From Thiocystis violacea (lineage in GTDB: Bacteria > Pseudomonadota > Gammaproteobacteria > Chromatiales > Chromatiaceae), in NCBI RefSeq assembly GCF_016583575.1, contig NZ_NRRG01000020.1:1-64000 (forward strand): a DNA stretch of 64,000 nucleotides, given 5' to 3'. This document shows, piece by piece, positions 26,109 to 37,212 of the stretch. Position 1 is the stretch's first letter. Each line of letters begins with the position of its first letter. The translations under genes and the position numbers were made by a program. The notes beneath the pieces are model-generated. The model saw only the letters and a program-made list of their open reading frames with translations, searched no databases and was not told the DNA's origin.

Positions 26109-27674
26109 TCAGCGACGATGACGCTTCGATGCCTGTGTCAGACCCAGATTGGCTTGATGCACGAAGTGCTTGAAAGCCTCGTAACAGGTCGGATCCAGAG
26201 GTCTCTGGCTGAGTCCGCGATCCCCCAGGAAGATCCCGATGCGCTGCTGATTGACGATGATGGGGGCGACCATGAAGGGAGCCATCCCGATCAGCCCCGT
26301 CAATCCCTCGGGAACCAACCCAGGGTTGTCCTCGCGCTCTCGCAGCGTCACCAGATAGGGACGTCCGCTGTCCAGGGTCTGGAACAGGATGTCCGAACCC
26401 ATGGCGGGACGTCTGAAGAAGAACCGCTGGGGCAGCGCCTCCTCATCGACTCCAAGCCCGCATTTGGCCTTGATGACCTGCTTGTCCGGCGTGGTCAGGG
26501 CGAACACCACCCGGTCCATCCCCAGTCCGCGATAGAGTCCCTCCAGGACCAGTTCCATGATGACATTGAAGTCGCATTGGTCGCTTTCGATGATCGAGGC
26601 GAGTTCGCGCAGGATCCTCGACTGGAGCTTGGGGTCGGGCCTCGGATAGGCGTCGGCCGGTGGCGAGGCGACGTCCTCCGGGGGCGGCTCCATGGCCGCC
26701 GCCTCGGCCGGCGTTCCCCGTGGGTTCGAGGGTTGCGGAATCAGGGCCGCCGCGACGGTCGCGCCGCAATCGCAGGCCATCATGGCGGCGGCCTGTGCCC
26801 TCTCGTGAATCAATGCCTTGGCCTCGGTCTCCGAGAGGTCGGTCAGCTTGGCGGCCTTTTGGATTAGGGCCTCCATGGCCTCCGAGCGCCAGCCCTGCTC
26901 CTCGGCGCAACGCGCGATCCGCTGTCCCAGCATGACGCTCTGGATTCGCGGATCCTGGCGCGCCGGGTAGTCGATCGCCTCCTGCAAGAGCGTGGTCAGG
27001 TGCCATTCGTGGATCAGTCGCCGGCTCAGACGACTCAGTCGAAAGCCAAGCACGCGCTCCTGGGCCTCCTCCGGCGTCATGCCCGGCTGCTGGAGGAGTT
27101 GCTCGATGCGGTCGCACTGCTCGTTGCCGAAGCACCAGAAGGCCAGTTCGCCGACCCGGTAGAGCAGGGTAGCGATGAAGACCTCCTCGGGCGATTTGTC
27201 GCCGTGCGCGTTCGCCAGCGCTCGGGCCTGGGTCGCCGCGTGCAGCGCGCGCGCCAGCTCGCGTTCGAGACGCTCCTTGGCCACGCCTTCGACCAGGTTG
27301 TCGACCAGCGCCAGGGTCAGACACATGTCGCGCACCGAGTCGAACCCGAGCAGGATCACCGCCCTGGTAACGGTGCTGATCGGGGTGGAGGAGGGGTTGT
27401 AGAAGATCGAGTTGGCCAGCCTGAGCATCCGGGTGGTCATGGACGCATCCTGAAGGATGACGCCAGCCAGTGCCGAGACCGGCGCGCGATCGTCCTCCGC
27501 GATGGCGATGATGCGATGCACCGTCTGATCGAAGATCGGCATCTTCTGGCAGCGGATCGTTTCGAGCCACTCGTCCAGATGGCTCTTTGGGAACCCGTCC
27601 GCGCTCAAGGGTTTCGGACCTTGATCGGGACCGCGATCATTGGCAAGGGGGGGTGCGATGTCCATATTGGGCAA
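26109..27674 (-). CDS. HDOD-GAF signalling protein
   Basis: A 521-residue cytoplasmic protein. The HDOD domain (about 30-290) shows the pattern of the family: LAGVILQDASMTTRMLRLANSI-type helices and a VILLGFDSVRD block. It lacks a full catalytic HD pair, as is normal for HDOD. A linker rich in Pro/Ala (about 320-345) leads to a GAF-like C-terminus (about 355-515). HDOD proteins act as scaffolds in stress and c-di-GMP signalling; the ligand and partner are unknown here. The gene is divergent from tsaC. Confidence 0.8.
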   Translation of the reverse strand: MPNMDIAPPLANDRGPDQGPKPLSADGFPKSHLDEWLETIRCQKMPIFDQTVHRIIAIAEDDRAPVSALAGVILQDASMTTRMLRLANSIFYNPSSTPISTVTRAVILLGFDSVRDMCLTLALVDNLVEGVAKERLERELARALHAATQARALANAHGDKSPEEVFIATLLYRVGELAFWCFGNEQCDRIEQLLQQPGMTPEEAQERVLGFRLSRLSRRLIHEWHLTTLLQEAIDYPARQDPRIQSVMLGQRIARCAEEQGWRSEAMEALIQKAAKLTDLSETEAKALIHERAQAAAMMACDCGATVAAALIPQPSNPRGTPAEAAAMEPPPEDVASPPADAYPRPDPKLQSRILRELASIIESDQCDFNVIMELVLEGLYRGLGMDRVVFALTTPDKQVIKAKCGLGVDEEALPQRFFFRRPAMGSDILFQTLDSGRPYLVTLREREDNPGLVPEGLTGLIGMAPFMVAPIIVNQQRIGIFLGDRGLSQRPLDPTCYEAFKHFVHQANLGLTQASKRHRR

Positions 27675-27714
27675 TCCTATCCGTTGATGCCGTTCGAGAC
27701 GACAGGAATCATCG

Positions 27715-28353
27715 ATGAGTCGTGAATTAATGAGTCGTGATGCGACGAGTCATTTCGTCCAGACCGAGACCGACGAGGCATCTCCGGCAAATCCTATTCA
27801 CGCCAGGCACCGGCTCCGATTGGCCGTCCGCGGCCTTCGCGCCGGCGGCGTGCTGGCCTATCCGACCGAGGCGGTCTATGGGTTGGGATGCGATCCCTGG
27901 AACCGGGAGGCCGTCGCGCGACTGCTCGCCATCAAGCAGAGGTCCGTGGATAAGGGGCTGATCCTGATCGCGGCGGATCCCGATCAGTTGTGGCCCTTCG
28001 TCGAGAGGCTTTCGTCCGAGCGCATGGAGCCCATCCTCGCCAGTTGGCCGGGGCCCAACACCTGGCTGCTCCCCGCCCGCTCAACGACTCCCCGCTGGTT
28101 GACCGGCCGTTTCGACACACTCGCGGTGCGGGTCACCGCGCATCCGCTCGCCGCCGGGCTCTGTCGCCTCCATGGCGGCGCCATCGTGTCGACCAGCGCC
28201 AATCGCGCCGAGCAGGCCCCGGCGCGTACCTGTCTGGAGGTCCAACTCGCCTTGCGCGGTCAGCCAGACCATATCCTTGCCGGATACTGTGGTGGAGCGG
28301 ACCGTCCGTCACGAATCCGCGACGGACGGACCGGCCGAGTCTTGCGGGCTTGA
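27715..28353 (+). CDS. tsaC: Threonylcarbamoyl-AMP synthase (Sua5/YrdC/TsaC)
   Basis: A 212-residue enzyme making threonylcarbamoyl-AMP for the t6A37 modification of ANN-decoding tRNAs. Core motifs: GGVLAYPTEAVYGLGCDP, KQRSVDKGLILIAAD and the later STSANRA loop. About 20 residues longer than E. coli TsaC at the N-terminus, so the true start could be a second in-frame ATG at 27730. It is convergent with acnA, with a shared hairpin between them. Confidence 0.93.
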   Translation: MSRELMSRDATSHFVQTETDEASPANPIHARHRLRLAVRGLRAGGVLAYPTEAVYGLGCDPWNREAVARLLAIKQRSVDKGLILIAADPDQLWPFVERLSSERMEPILASWPGPNTWLLPARSTTPRWLTGRFDTLAVRVTAHPLAAGLCRLHGGAIVSTSANRAEQAPARTCLEVQLALRGQPDHILAGYCGGADRPSRIRDGRTGRVLRA

Positions 28354-28381
28354 TCCTCGCGACGTCTGGGTGAGTCTTGGT

Positions 28382-28404
28382 GGGCCGCCGTAGTTCGGCG
28401 GCCC
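28382..28404. terminator. Bidirectional hairpin between tsaC and acnA
   Basis: A perfect 9-base stem GGGCCGCCG / CGGCGGCCC with a TAGTT loop lies in the 61-base gap between the convergent stop codons. It could terminate both transcripts. No long T-tract is present, so efficiency is uncertain. Confidence 0.7.
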
Positions 28405-28414
28405 GACAGACCGA

Positions 28415-31078
<2,664 letters not shown>

Positions 31079-31264
31079 CGAGGACTCCGGGGCGTGGCTG
31101 CGTGATACGGGACGGCCGGAAATTCTAGTCCTCGGGTCGGGAATACGCCATATGCTGCACTGCAATGAGCGCGACCAACAGTGATGTACCGGCCATCCTT
31201 CGTGGATACCGTCTTTCCTGTCAAACCGCTGGAGCATGGCTGGTGAGCCGCGCCAGATCGGCCT

Positions 31265-32098
31265 TCAACGGGGATGCCCATTAAGGTGATCAACGCCTCC
31301 GCGTTCGGGCTTGACCGCTTCGATGTTGGCCGAGATCACGAAGTCCTCGATCGCGGTCCCCGGCGCCCAGTCGCGGATGAAGTCGCGGCTCGCGTCCTTC
31401 GGGGTGATGCGGATCGCGACGAATCCGGCCGCCTTCAGCATGGCATCGAGTTCCGCGACCTTGACCGCGCCGGCCATGCAGCCGGTGTAGAGTGCCAGAT
31501 CGTCCCGGATGTGCTCGGGCAGCTCCGCCGAGGCGACCACGTCCGAGATCGCCAGCCGTCCTCCGGGTTTCAGCACCCGAAAGGCTTCGGCGAAGACTTG
31601 TGGCTTGTCCGGCGAGAGGTTGATGACGCAATTGGACAGGATGACGTCGACCGTCGCGTCGGCCACCGGCAGGTGCTCGATCTCCCCGAGCCGGAATTCG
31701 GTGTTGCGGTAACCACCCTGCTCGGCGTTGGCGCGCGCCTTGGAGAGCATCGCCGGGGTCATGTCCACCCCGATCACCCGACCCCTTTCGCCGACCTGGC
31801 GCGCGGCGAGGATGGCGTCGAAGCCCGCCCCGCTGCCCAGGTCGAGCACGGTTTCGCCGGGTCGCAGCGCCGCGATCGCCTGGGGGTTGCCGCAGCCCAA
31901 TCCCAGATTCGCGCCATCGGGGACGGCCAGCACCTCGGCCGCGCTGTAGCCGAGCGATTGGGAGAGGCTGTCCAGGCTGACGGTGGGCGCACCGCAACAG
32001 CCCCCGCCGTCGTTGCAGCCCGTCGGCGTGCCCACGGCGACCTGGCCATAGTGCTCGCGCACGGCCTGGCGGATGGTGTCGTTGTTCAGCTCGTTCAT
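31265..32098 (-). CDS. arsM: Arsenite S-adenosylmethionine methyltransferase ArsM
   Basis: A 277-residue enzyme that methylates As(III). The SAM site is [16 protein letters not shown] (about 84-99). The arsenic-binding cysteines expected of the family are present: C69 (GLGCGNP), C157 ([11 protein letters not shown]) and C207 (YTGCMAG), plus an N-terminal C28/C34/C35 cluster in [10 protein letters not shown]. The start at 32098 ([11 protein letters not shown]) fits the family. Downstream of a CxxC redox protein and a permease on the same strand, it probably forms a methylarsenic module. No ArsR regulator is visible beside it. Confidence 0.92.
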   Translation of the reverse strand: MNELNNDTIRQAVREHYGQVAVGTPTGCNDGGGCCGAPTVSLDSLSQSLGYSAAEVLAVPDGANLGLGCGNPQAIAALRPGETVLDLGSGAGFDAILAARQVGERGRVIGVDMTPAMLSKARANAEQGGYRNTEFRLGEIEHLPVADATVDVILSNCVINLSPDKPQVFAEAFRVLKPGGRLAISDVVASAELPEHIRDDLALYTGCMAGAVKVAELDAMLKAAGFVAIRITPKDASRDFIRDWAPGTAIEDFVISANIEAVKPERGGVDHLNGHPR

Positions 32099-32216
32099 GG
32101 CGATGTCCTCGTGCGTGGCGGCGAGGCCCACGGAAAGCCGGCTGAAACTGTCATGAGGTTTCTGGCCCGCGTGGCACGACCAGGCCGAAAAAGTGTGAAT
32201 GTTCCCGGAAACCGCC

Positions 32217-32459
32217 TTATCGCGCCGCCGCGAACCAACCCTCGACCTTCTTGCGATCCGGCACCCCGCCCGAATGCACCACCTCGCCGTCGATCACCAC
32301 CCCCGGCGTGGCCATGATCCGATAGCTCATGATGTCCTGGATCAGATCGACCTTCTCCAGTTCGATCGGCACACCCTGGGCGCGGGCGACCTCCTCGACC
32401 AGGCTCAGCGTGGTCTGGCAGTTGCGGCAGCCGGTGCCGAGGATCTTGACGTTTTTCAT
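32217..32459 (-). CDS. Thioredoxin-like redox-active disulfide protein
   Basis: An 80-residue thioredoxin-fold protein (redox-active disulfide protein 2 family). [14 protein letters not shown] shows the CxxC pair at C11 and C14; the cis-proline loop is ATPGVVIDG, and [17 protein letters not shown] closes the fold. Members commonly accompany DUF318/ArsP-type permeases. It starts 14 bases after the permease stop and precedes arsM by 118 bases, so it may reduce or relay metal(loid) substrates. That role is inferred. Confidence 0.9.
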   Translation of the reverse strand: MKNVKILGTGCRNCQTTLSLVEEVARAQGVPIELEKVDLIQDIMSYRIMATPGVVIDGEVVHSGGVPDRKKVEGWFAAAR

Positions 32460-32473
32460 AGCGATTGACTCCG

Positions 32474-33535
32474 TTAGAGAACGAGATTGAAGACATAGCC
32501 CACCAGCAGGATGCCGGTGGCGACCACACCGATGAAGGTCGCGATCAGCGGCCACTTGAGCACCTTGCGCAGGATCAGCATCTCCGGCGCCGACAGCGCG
32601 ATGACGCTCATCATGAAGGCAAGCGTGGTGCCGAGCGCCGCGCCCTTGCCGATCAGCGCCTCGACGATGGGGATGATGCCGGCCGCATTGGTGTACATCG
32701 GCACCCCCAACACCACCGCAGCCGGGACCGCCCACCAGACATCGCGGCCCATGAAGGCGGCCATGAAGTCCTGCGGCACATAGCCGTGGATGGCCGCCCC
32801 CAACGCGATGCCGATCAGCACATAGGGCCAGACCCGCCCGACGATCTCGCGCACATGTTTGAGCCCGGCCTGGAGACGCTCCGGCCAGCTTAGATCCTCG
32901 CCAGGCGCGGCCGTCGCCTCGCCCATGTGAATCGCCCGCACCCAATCCTCCAGATGCCGTTCCATCTTCAACTCGCCGATGATCAGCCCGGCGACGATGG
33001 CCACCAGCAGCCCCATCCCCAGATAGAGCAGCGCCACCTTCCAGCCGAACAGCCCCAACAGCAGCGCCAGCGCCACCTCGTTGACCATGGGCGCGGCGAT
33101 CAGGAAGGAGAAGGTGATGCCGAGCGGCACCCCGGCCGAGAGAAAGCCGATGAACAGCGGCACCGCCGAGCAGGAGCAGAAGGGCGTGACGATGCCGAGC
33201 GAGGCCGCCATGGCATTGCCCACCCCGAGTCGCCGCCCGGCCAGCAGGGCGCGGGTGCGCTCCGGGGCGAAGAAGGTCTGGATCACACCCATCACGAAGA
33301 CGATGCCGGTGAGCAGGAGCAGCACCTTGGGCGTGTCGTAGAGAAAAAAGTGCACCGTCTCCCCGAGATGGGTCGCGCGGGTCAGCCCCAGCGCGCCGAT
33401 CGCCAGATCGGCGATCTCGGTGAGATGGGCATAGGTCAGTACCCAGAGGGCGGCGGCGATGGGCAGGCCCGCCAGCCAGGGGGCGAGGCGCTGGAGTTCG
33501 TTGGTGGTCGTTGCTTGATTCACTTGGTAGGCCAT
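32474..33535 (-). CDS. ArsP/DUF318-type permease
   Basis: A 353-residue integral membrane protein with about eight hydrophobic helices. The family signature SLGIVTPFCSCSAVPLFIGF (with the paired cysteines), the repeat-like second half GVPMYTNAAGIIPIVEALIG and an acidic central loop are seen. Characterised ArsP members export trivalent organoarsenicals. Together with ArsM in the same cluster this supports efflux of methylated arsenic, though other DUF318 members have different cargo. The ATG at 33535 (MAYQVNQAT) is used; the upstream open frame has no family match. Confidence 0.86.
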   Translation of the reverse strand: MAYQVNQATTTNELQRLAPWLAGLPIAAALWVLTYAHLTEIADLAIGALGLTRATHLGETVHFFLYDTPKVLLLLTGIVFVMGVIQTFFAPERTRALLAGRRLGVGNAMAASLGIVTPFCSCSAVPLFIGFLSAGVPLGITFSFLIAAPMVNEVALALLLGLFGWKVALLYLGMGLLVAIVAGLIIGELKMERHLEDWVRAIHMGEATAAPGEDLSWPERLQAGLKHVREIVGRVWPYVLIGIALGAAIHGYVPQDFMAAFMGRDVWWAVPAAVVLGVPMYTNAAGIIPIVEALIGKGAALGTTLAFMMSVIALSAPEMLILRKVLKWPLIATFIGVVATGILLVGYVFNLVL

Positions 33536-33602
33536 GGGATCGCCGCGAACCGCGCCGTCCGGGAATCGGCGGCGGCCCGCGGGCGATGAAGGTCGGATCT
33601 GA

Positions 33603-34253
33603 TCAGTCGCTTTTGAACCCGGCCGCGCGGTGACTGCCGTCGCAGAAGGGCTTGTTCCTGGAGGCCCCGCATCGACAGAGCGCCGCGCCAACCCCTTTCC
33701 AGGCCACACGCCCGGAGGCGGCGAGGATGGCCAGGTTGCCCTCGACCTTGAGCGGACCGTCGCGCATCGCCCGAACGGTCAGTGGACCGCCGGTCGCGGC
33801 GAGCCCCGGCCCCGGCTCGCCAACCGCCCCGGCATCCTCGAAGCGTGCCTCGAAGTGGCTGTTGTCGCAGAAGGGCTTGTTATTCGAAGCCCCGCACCGA
33901 CAGAGCGCGGCGCGATGACGCAGACCCGGCATATCCTCCGGCGCGCCCTCGATCTGGAGATCCCCGGTCAGGTAATAGGGGCCGTTATAGGCGACCATCA
34001 GCCGGTTATCGGGCGGCGCGGACTCGGGGAGGCCGTCCTTGTCCCGATAGCTGAGCGCGCCGCTCGGACAGCGCTCCACCACCTCGCGGACCTCGGCCTT
34101 CGACACCAGGTCCGGAACGCACCAGGGCTTGCGCCCGCCCACGAAGAGATCGCCCTCGGCCTTGCCGCATTCGCCGACATGGATGCAGAGCCGGGCATCC
34201 CAGCTCACGTCGATCTCCTTGCCCTCGAATCTGGTGATGGGTTCGTCTGTCAT
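33603..34253 (-). CDS. Ferredoxin-like / double CDGSH protein
   Basis: A 216-residue iron-sulfur protein. The N-terminal third resembles a divergent 4Fe-4S single-cluster ferredoxin, with C23, C29, C45 and C62 as candidate ligands. Two CDGSH [2Fe-2S] units follow: C118, C120, C129, H133 (variant CDNSH) and C193, C195, C204, H208 (CDGSH). The ATG at 34253 has GAGGGAA about 7 bases upstream. It probably transfers electrons or clusters in the cytoplasm; partner unknown. It is on the same strand as the permease, 67 bases upstream, but may be separately transcribed. Confidence 0.87.
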   Translation of the reverse strand: MTDEPITRFEGKEIDVSWDARLCIHVGECGKAEGDLFVGGRKPWCVPDLVSKAEVREVVERCPSGALSYRDKDGLPESAPPDNRLMVAYNGPYYLTGDLQIEGAPEDMPGLRHRAALCRCGASNNKPFCDNSHFEARFEDAGAVGEPGPGLAATGGPLTVRAMRDGPLKVEGNLAILAASGRVAWKGVGAALCRCGASRNKPFCDGSHRAAGFKSD

Positions 34254-34530
34254 TTCAGTTCCCTCGCATCTGTGATCGTTTGCCGTCACGGCCCTGGAAC
34301 CGCGCGTCCCGGTACGCAAGCATGGGGTTCGACCCGACGCGGACAAGGGTTGAACTTTCAAAAAACCGACCAATCCCATCGGTTGTAGGTTCGGCCAGTC
34401 GTATTGGCGTTTCAGTGCGGTCGGAGCCGGGATCGGGAGGATCGAACCAGACGCGCCGGGATCGGGCGTCATTCAAGGCTCGGGTCCGCGTGTTCGCCTC
34501 GCTCACTTTCAGACTTCCGGAGTCCGCGCC

Positions 34531-35343
34531 ATGAAAACCCAAGCCGTCCACCCCGATGAGTCGTTCGACGCCCCGTCCCCAAGCGTGCGCCACGTCGACA
34601 TTGGCGAGCCGCTCGACTGGCTCGCCAGCGGCGCACGCACCTTCGCGCACGCGCCGGTCCACAGCCTGCTCTACGGCGCACTCTTCACCGCCGCCTGCTG
34701 GCTCGCGCTGTGGCTCGTCTGGTCGCTGCCCTGGTTCACCATCGCCTTCATCACCGGCCTGCTGCTCTTGGGTCCATTCCTCGCGGCCGGGCTCTATGTC
34801 GCGGCCCGACAACAGGAAATGGGACGGTCGGTCGGCATCCGCGATAGCCTCGAACTACTCTGGGAGCGGCGCACCAACCTGAGCCTCTTCGTCCTCTTTC
34901 TCGGACTGGTCGCCGCCGCCTGGGTGCGCTTCTCCTCGCTGCTCTTCGCCTTCCAGTTCGACGCCTTCTCGCCCAGCATCGACAGCTACCGCAATTTCAT
35001 GATCGGACAGTTCGACCCGATCGCCACCGGTTTCTTCCTCGGGATCGGCCTGCTGCTCGCCGGCGTGGTCTTCGTGACCAGTTCGGTGGCCATTCCACTG
35101 ATCCTGGATCGCGACGCCGGCCCCATCACCGGCATTCAGACCAGCGCGCGCGCCTTCTCCGAGAACTGGCCCGCCATGCTCCTCTGGGCCGCGCTGATCG
35201 TCGTGATGACCGGGATCGGAATCCTCACGGCCTTCGTCGGCATGATCGCCATCTTCCCCTGGCTCGGCTACGCCACCTGGCACAGCTATCGAAGCCTGGT
35301 CGCTCGGGACGCCGGCGATGAGTCGGCGGGCGCCTCTCGGTAA
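34531..35343 (+). CDS. DUF2189 integral membrane protein
   Basis: A 270-residue membrane protein with five to six hydrophobic helices (for example LLYGALFTAACWLALWLVWS, FITGLLLLGPFLAAGLYVAA and a C-terminal FVGMIAIFPWLGYATWHSYR). The N-terminus PSVRHVDIGEPLDWLASGARTF and the DRDAGPITGIQTSARAFSENWPAM block match the DUF2189 family (about 260 residues). Function is unknown; some members lie near terminal oxidases. GGAG lies about 10 bases before the ATG. It is divergent from the CDGSH gene. Confidence 0.85.
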   Translation: MKTQAVHPDESFDAPSPSVRHVDIGEPLDWLASGARTFAHAPVHSLLYGALFTAACWLALWLVWSLPWFTIAFITGLLLLGPFLAAGLYVAARQQEMGRSVGIRDSLELLWERRTNLSLFVLFLGLVAAAWVRFSSLLFAFQFDAFSPSIDSYRNFMIGQFDPIATGFFLGIGLLLAGVVFVTSSVAIPLILDRDAGPITGIQTSARAFSENWPAMLLWAALIVVMTGIGILTAFVGMIAIFPWLGYATWHSYRSLVARDAGDESAGASR

Positions 35344-35383
35344 GCCCGCTCCGCGCTCGCCCATCCATGTCGAGAGGCCGCGG

Positions 35384-35497
35384 ATGTTTCAGGAGGTCTC
35401 GGGCGCGGCGCGCTCGGTGCGGCTGATGGCGGATTATCTCGAACGCCATCCGGAGGGCGTGCGACCAAGAGTGATGCGCACCGGTCATCGCCCGTAG
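35384..35497 (+). pseudogene. MCE/PqiB-like C-terminal remnant
   Basis: In one frame, bases 35384-35458 encode MFQEVSGAARSVRLMADY then LERHPEG, which closely resembles the C-terminal helix of PqiB / paraquat-inducible MCE-domain proteins, where the pattern is AARSVR-LADYLERHPEAL. No MCE domain lies upstream and the frame stops inside the palindromic repeat at 35495-35497. I read it as a short relic of a lost gene. It could be chance, but the ADYLERHPE match is specific. Confidence 0.5.
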
Positions 35498-35545
35498 GAT
35501 GGGCAGAGCGCAGCGATGCCCATCCTGTACGCTCCGAGGCTCAAG
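35491..35545. repeat. Palindromic GTAGG repeat, copy B
   Basis: A 55-base unit nearly identical to 180-235, with the inner inverted pair AGGATGGGCA / TGCCCATCCT and the same tail GCTCCGAGGCTCAAG. Its TAG closes the frame of the MCE-like remnant. The following bases (35555-35582) hold another GGACGGGCC / GGCCCATC arm pair, so the element may be compound. The rest of the gap to the porin gene (35583-35737) shows no gene. Confidence 0.8.
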
Positions 35546-35737
35546 ATACAAGGACGGGCCGAGCGCCGCGAGGCCCATCGAACCGCGCCGATGTCATCCG
35601 GAAAAATCCTGAAGGATCCTGAAGACACAGGGGGCTTGAACGATGGGCATCGCTTTCGATCGGCCCATCCCCAGCTCGAGCCATTGTGCCCGAGACGGAG
35701 ATTCTTCCTGTCCTTCGCGCCTTCGCGCTTCAACGCC

Positions 35738-36967
35738 TCAGAGCGATACGCCAAACTGCATCCCGATGACGGTGGCGTCGGAAATGTCGCCAGTCCCGCC
35801 GGGCTGGATGACGTATTGGATATCCGGCTGGGCGTAGGCGTATTTGGTGATCTGGATACGGTAGCCTAATTCGAACATCCATTCGTAATCCGGTCGGCCA
35901 TGGCCTAGGGCTTCCTGTTCGTCGGCATAGTCGTCGCTCAGTTGGCCGTAGGTGGTTCCGAATATGAGCCGGTCCTGGGCACGGCCGTCGATGGGACCGA
36001 CGTATTGAGCGCCGAGGCTGGTCTGGAAGGGAACCAGGGCGGGTTCCTGTTGGTTGGTGTAGGCGAGGGTGCCGAAGAGATACAGCCCCTGATCCGAACC
36101 CTCGCGCTCCTGGGTGACCTGCTGATCGATCTGGGCGTAGTAGCGGATGAAGCTGTCCGTGGTGTCGTCCGAGTTGAAGTTGGGCATCTCGAAGGACACG
36201 TTGTTCAGACCGACCGCGAAGTGGCCGGGCCTGGTCCCCGCCCGCCAGTCCCATTCGAGTTGGGCCATGACCGAGACGCCGTCCTCGTCGCGGAAGGTGA
36301 AGTCGGTTCCGTGCAGGTCGGGATCCCACATCCGCTCGGTGAGCTGATAGACGCCGATCCTGGCGCGGAAATCGTCGCTCGGCGCGTACTTGTAGCGCGC
36401 GCCCCAGACCGCGAAGGGGTAGGAGGTCATGACGCCGTCGAAGAGCACGGCGCGGATCTGACCGTCGATGCTGTTGGAGAGGTAGTAGCCGTAGAAGGGC
36501 GAACCGGCGAAGTCGTCGGTGGCGGTGATGCGGCCGAATTTGAGGGCGTGCTGGCCCGCGTCCCAGCGTTTTTCCAGGCTGAGGTTGTAGAGAAACCAGG
36601 TCTGGCCGCCGACCAGTTGCATGACGCTGTAGATGCCGCCGACGTCGTCGTCGATGCTCGCGCCGTGGCGGTCGATGCCGCTCAGATTGAAGGTCCAGCC
36701 GTCGGCGCCGAGGATCTTGCCGAGATCGAAGGTCATTCCCGCGAAGAGATCGCCCGCGTAGGCGCTGCCGGAATCGAGGCCGCCGCTGACGTTGCTGGAG
36801 ACGATGGCGTTGTAATAGGCGAAGAAGTCATAGCCCTGCTCCTTGAGCTGGGTGCGCGAGCCGCCCCAGTCGCCGGTCAGTCGGTCGTCGAAGCCCGCGG
36901 CGCCCGCCAGGGCGATCGGCAGCAGGGTGGCGGTCAGGGCGGTGAGTCCTCGCGTGGCATGGCTCAT
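35738..36967 (-). CDS. OprB-type carbohydrate-selective porin
   Basis: A 409-residue outer-membrane beta-barrel. A signal peptide (LTATLLPIALAGAAG, about 12-26) precedes the OprB opening RLTGDWGGSRTQLKEQGYDF. Alternating aromatic strands run throughout, ending VIGMQFGVSL with the terminal-region pattern of barrel strands. Family members pass sugars or other small solutes; substrate cannot be read from sequence. No transport genes adjoin it. It is divergent from the periplasmic binding protein gene, with 245 bases between. Confidence 0.88.
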   Translation of the reverse strand: MSHATRGLTALTATLLPIALAGAAGFDDRLTGDWGGSRTQLKEQGYDFFAYYNAIVSSNVSGGLDSGSAYAGDLFAGMTFDLGKILGADGWTFNLSGIDRHGASIDDDVGGIYSVMQLVGGQTWFLYNLSLEKRWDAGQHALKFGRITATDDFAGSPFYGYYLSNSIDGQIRAVLFDGVMTSYPFAVWGARYKYAPSDDFRARIGVYQLTERMWDPDLHGTDFTFRDEDGVSVMAQLEWDWRAGTRPGHFAVGLNNVSFEMPNFNSDDTTDSFIRYYAQIDQQVTQEREGSDQGLYLFGTLAYTNQQEPALVPFQTSLGAQYVGPIDGRAQDRLIFGTTYGQLSDDYADEQEALGHGRPDYEWMFELGYRIQITKYAYAQPDIQYVIQPGGTGDISDATVIGMQFGVSL

Positions 36968-37212
36968 GAGTGATCCTCGGTTTTTCTTGTTGTCGTGAAA
37001 GGAGCGCGCGCGTCGCCCCCGGCATTAAGTGACGCTGAACGGATTTCAGCGCCTCTTCGTAACCCGACTCAACATGACTGATCTTAGACAGTCCTGTTCA
37101 ACGCGCTACCGCTCGGCTCCGTCGCCTGGGCGTCGCGAGGCTCGCGCCTCACCAAAACCATCCGATGGGTATACATTTAGACTGTCATCATCGTTGGAAC
37201 GCAGGGGGCGTC

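Noticed and set aside
34300-34400. Possible tRNA suggested by a GGTTCGA-like string
   Set aside because: No acceptor stem or anticodon arm can be folded around it.
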